Source: an uncultured Selenomonas sp.
GTDB taxonomy: Bacteria; Bacillota; Negativicutes; Selenomonadales; Selenomonadaceae
Assembly (NCBI GenBank): GCA_947097535.1
Contig: CAMURM010000061.1
Coordinates: 1-7,749 of the forward strand
Reading direction: 5' to 3'
DNA length: 7,749 bases
The translations under genes and the position numbers were made by a program. Under the pieces are notes generated by a model. It ran no database searches. It saw nothing but the letters and a program-made list of their open reading frames with translations, and had not been told where the DNA came from. Positions 6,610-7,749 of the stretch are shown here, piece after piece; position 1 is the first letter of the stretch; each line of letters begins with the position of its first letter.

Positions 6610-6687
6610 TGAAGATGGGTGGCTGAATTTATCAGTGGTTCCTTTAGATGTATTTTAGTCGATTTTTGACAGATGGTCAAGAGCCTG

Positions 6688-7749
6688 CTACCGCTTCTCC
6701 GCCCTTGCGGCTTCCTCTGCGGCGCGGCGGCCGATGACGCTGTGGGCGCGGCTGTAGCCGAAGTAGACGCAGAGGCCGAAGAGGAGCCAGAAGCCGAAGC
6801 GATGCCATGTCGCGAGCGGCAGATTCGCCATGAGGTAGCCGCACGAGAGGACGGCGAGCGGCGCGATGAGCCAGACGGCGGGGCATTTGAAGTTGCGCTT
6901 TAAGTCCGGCTCCGTCTTTCTGAGCACGAGGACGCCGATCGAGGCGATGAGGAAGGCGGAGAGCGTGCCGATGTTCGCCATCTCGGCGATCATGCCGATG
7001 GGGAAGAAGCCCGCGATGACGGAGACGAAGACGGCGCCGAGGATCGTCACGCGGTACGGCGTGTGGAAGCGGCGGTGTATCTTGCAGACGTTCGCGGGCA
7101 CCATGCCGTCGCGGCTCATGGCGAAGAAGATGCGCGACTGGCCGTAGAGGATGACTAAGAGCACGGTCGTGATGCCGCAGATGGCGCCGACGGCGACGAT
7201 GGCGGAGCCGACGTTGTAGCCGATGTGGCGAAGCGCGAAGGCGACGGGCTCCGCCGTGTCGAGCATGCCGTAGGGCACGATGCCGGTGAGGACGGCGGCG
7301 ACGACGGCGTAGAGCAGCGTGCAGATGAAGAGCGAACCGATGATGCCGATGGGCAGATCGCGCGCGGCGTTGCGGCACTCCTCTGCCGTCGTGGCGACGG
7401 CGTCGAAGCCGATGTAGGCGAAGAAGACGATCGCCGCGCCCGAGACGACGCCGCTGTAGCCGAAGGGCAGGAAAGGCTCCCAGTTCGTCGCATCAACGTG
7501 CGACGCGGCGAGCACGAGGAAGAGGAAGATGGCGCCGAGCTTGACGAAGACGAGGATGCGGTTGAGCTTGACGCTTTCCTTCGTGCCGCGCACGAGAAGG
7601 AACGAAAGGAAAAGCGTGATGAGCACGGCGGGCAGGTTGAAGATGCCGCCGTCCGCCGGCGAGACGACGAGCTCATGCGGCAATATGAGCCCCGCCGAGG
7701 CGAAGAGGCCGACGACGTAGCCCGACCAGCCGACGGCGACGGCGCTCGA
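6688..7749 (-). CDS. APC-family amino acid permease (YfnA/CAT-like); N-terminus outside window
   Basis: Integral membrane transporter, predicted to import amino acids across the cytoplasmic membrane with an ion gradient. The frame is open through the last base, so 353 residues are visible and roughly the first 100 of a typical 450-470 are missing; the in-frame TTG at 7683 is internal. Numbered from the window edge, GWSGYVVG (7-14) matches a helix of this subfamily. The hallmark segment FFAYIGFDAV (109-118) followed by TAEE and RDLPIGIIGSL (ending at 140; nt 7330-7425 for the whole segment) is characteristic of the cationic amino acid transporter/YfnA branch. QSRIFFAMSRDG, a further family motif, lies downstream, and about eight more hydrophobic helices follow before a basic cytoplasmic tail ending AEKR. 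The exact substrate cannot be assigned. The stop codon is about 45 bases from the MITE-like element, and no standard terminator was seen between them. Confidence 0.92.
   Translation of the reverse strand, partial: SSAVAVGWSGYVVGLFASAGLILPHELVVSPADGGIFNLPAVLITLFLSFLLVRGTKESVKLNRILVFVKLGAIFLFLVLAASHVDATNWEPFLPFGYSGVVSGAAIVFFAYIGFDAVATTAEECRNAARDLPIGIIGSLFICTLLYAVVAAVLTGIVPYGMLDTAEPVAFALRHIGYNVGSAIVAVGAICGITTVLLVILYGQSRIFFAMSRDGMVPANVCKIHRRFHTPYRVTILGAVFVSVIAGFFPIGMIAEMANIGTLSAFLIASIGVLVLRKTEPDLKRNFKCPAVWLIAPLAVLSCGYLMANLPLATWHRFGFWLLFGLCVYFGYSRAHSVIGRRAAEEAARAEKR

Larger units (their letters stand above)
6482..6643. mobile_element. MITE-like near-palindromic element, about 162 bp
   Basis: The ends are 16-bp inverted repeats differing at one base: AGGAAACACTGATAAA (6482-6497) and TTTATCAGTGGTTCCT (6628-6643). 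TTA occurs directly outside both ends (6479-6481 and 6644-6646), a possible 3-bp target duplication. Inside, the arms continue as an imperfect inverted repeat (TGCGCTG at 6523-6529 against CAGCGCA at 6597-6603) and the centre forms its own hairpin. It fills most of the 310-base gap between two minus-strand genes and encodes no recognisable protein; a 74-codon open frame across it shows nothing family-like. It looks like a non-autonomous transposable element or a large REP-type repeat. A transposase source cannot be named from this window. Copies elsewhere in the genome would decide the matter. Confidence 0.65.

Noticed and set aside
6456..6680. Minus-strand open frame of 74 codons in the intergenic gap
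   Set aside because: It runs through the whole inverted-repeat element, so its sequence is dictated by the repeat; no recognisable product.
6666..6680. Small inverted repeat TTGAC/GTCAA just beyond the permease stop codon
   Set aside because: The 5-bp stem is followed on the minus strand by A residues, not T residues, so it does not qualify as an intrinsic terminator for the permease gene.

Overview
The window reads as a piece of a high-GC Bacillota chromosome, most likely a Negativicutes species of the Selenomonas type. That placement is an inference from several things together: a penicillin-binding protein ending in a PASTA domain, a CLC transporter with a C-terminal TrkA-C-like domain, a Bacillota-type NA37 nucleoid-associated protein, strong Shine-Dalgarno sites and GC-rich third codon positions. 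The strong codon bias also creates long false open frames on the opposite strands, and these are not annotated.

Layout, left to right. Positions 1-609 (+) hold the C-terminal end of a class B penicillin-binding protein with a KTG box and one PASTA domain. A weak hairpin and a candidate promoter follow. Positions 753-2456 (+) encode a three-domain signalling protein: an intact receiver, a degenerate GGDEF domain and an apparently complete EAL domain, so a probable phosphorylation-controlled c-di-GMP phosphodiesterase. Positions 2570-3682 (+) encode aldose 1-epimerase (galM), which ends at a very strong intrinsic terminator. Only about two dozen bases later a CLC-family chloride transporter starts (3749-5329, +); it lacks the usual gating glutamate. 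Two genes on the minus strand converge on it: an NA37/YejK-like nucleoid-associated protein (5376-6377) and an APC-family amino acid permease (6688-7749) whose N-terminus lies beyond the window edge.

The only non-coding stretch longer than 300 bases is 6378-6687. It contains a roughly 162-bp near-palindromic element with 16-bp terminal inverted repeats and a possible TTA target duplication, which looks like a MITE or other non-autonomous mobile repeat.

The genes do not form an obvious pathway. They look like ordinary housekeeping and transport functions placed side by side as short transcription units. No defence system, CRISPR array, prophage or RNA gene was seen. The points most worth a second look are the CLC protein with glycine at the gating position, the MITE-like repeat, and the EAL protein with a dead GGDEF domain.
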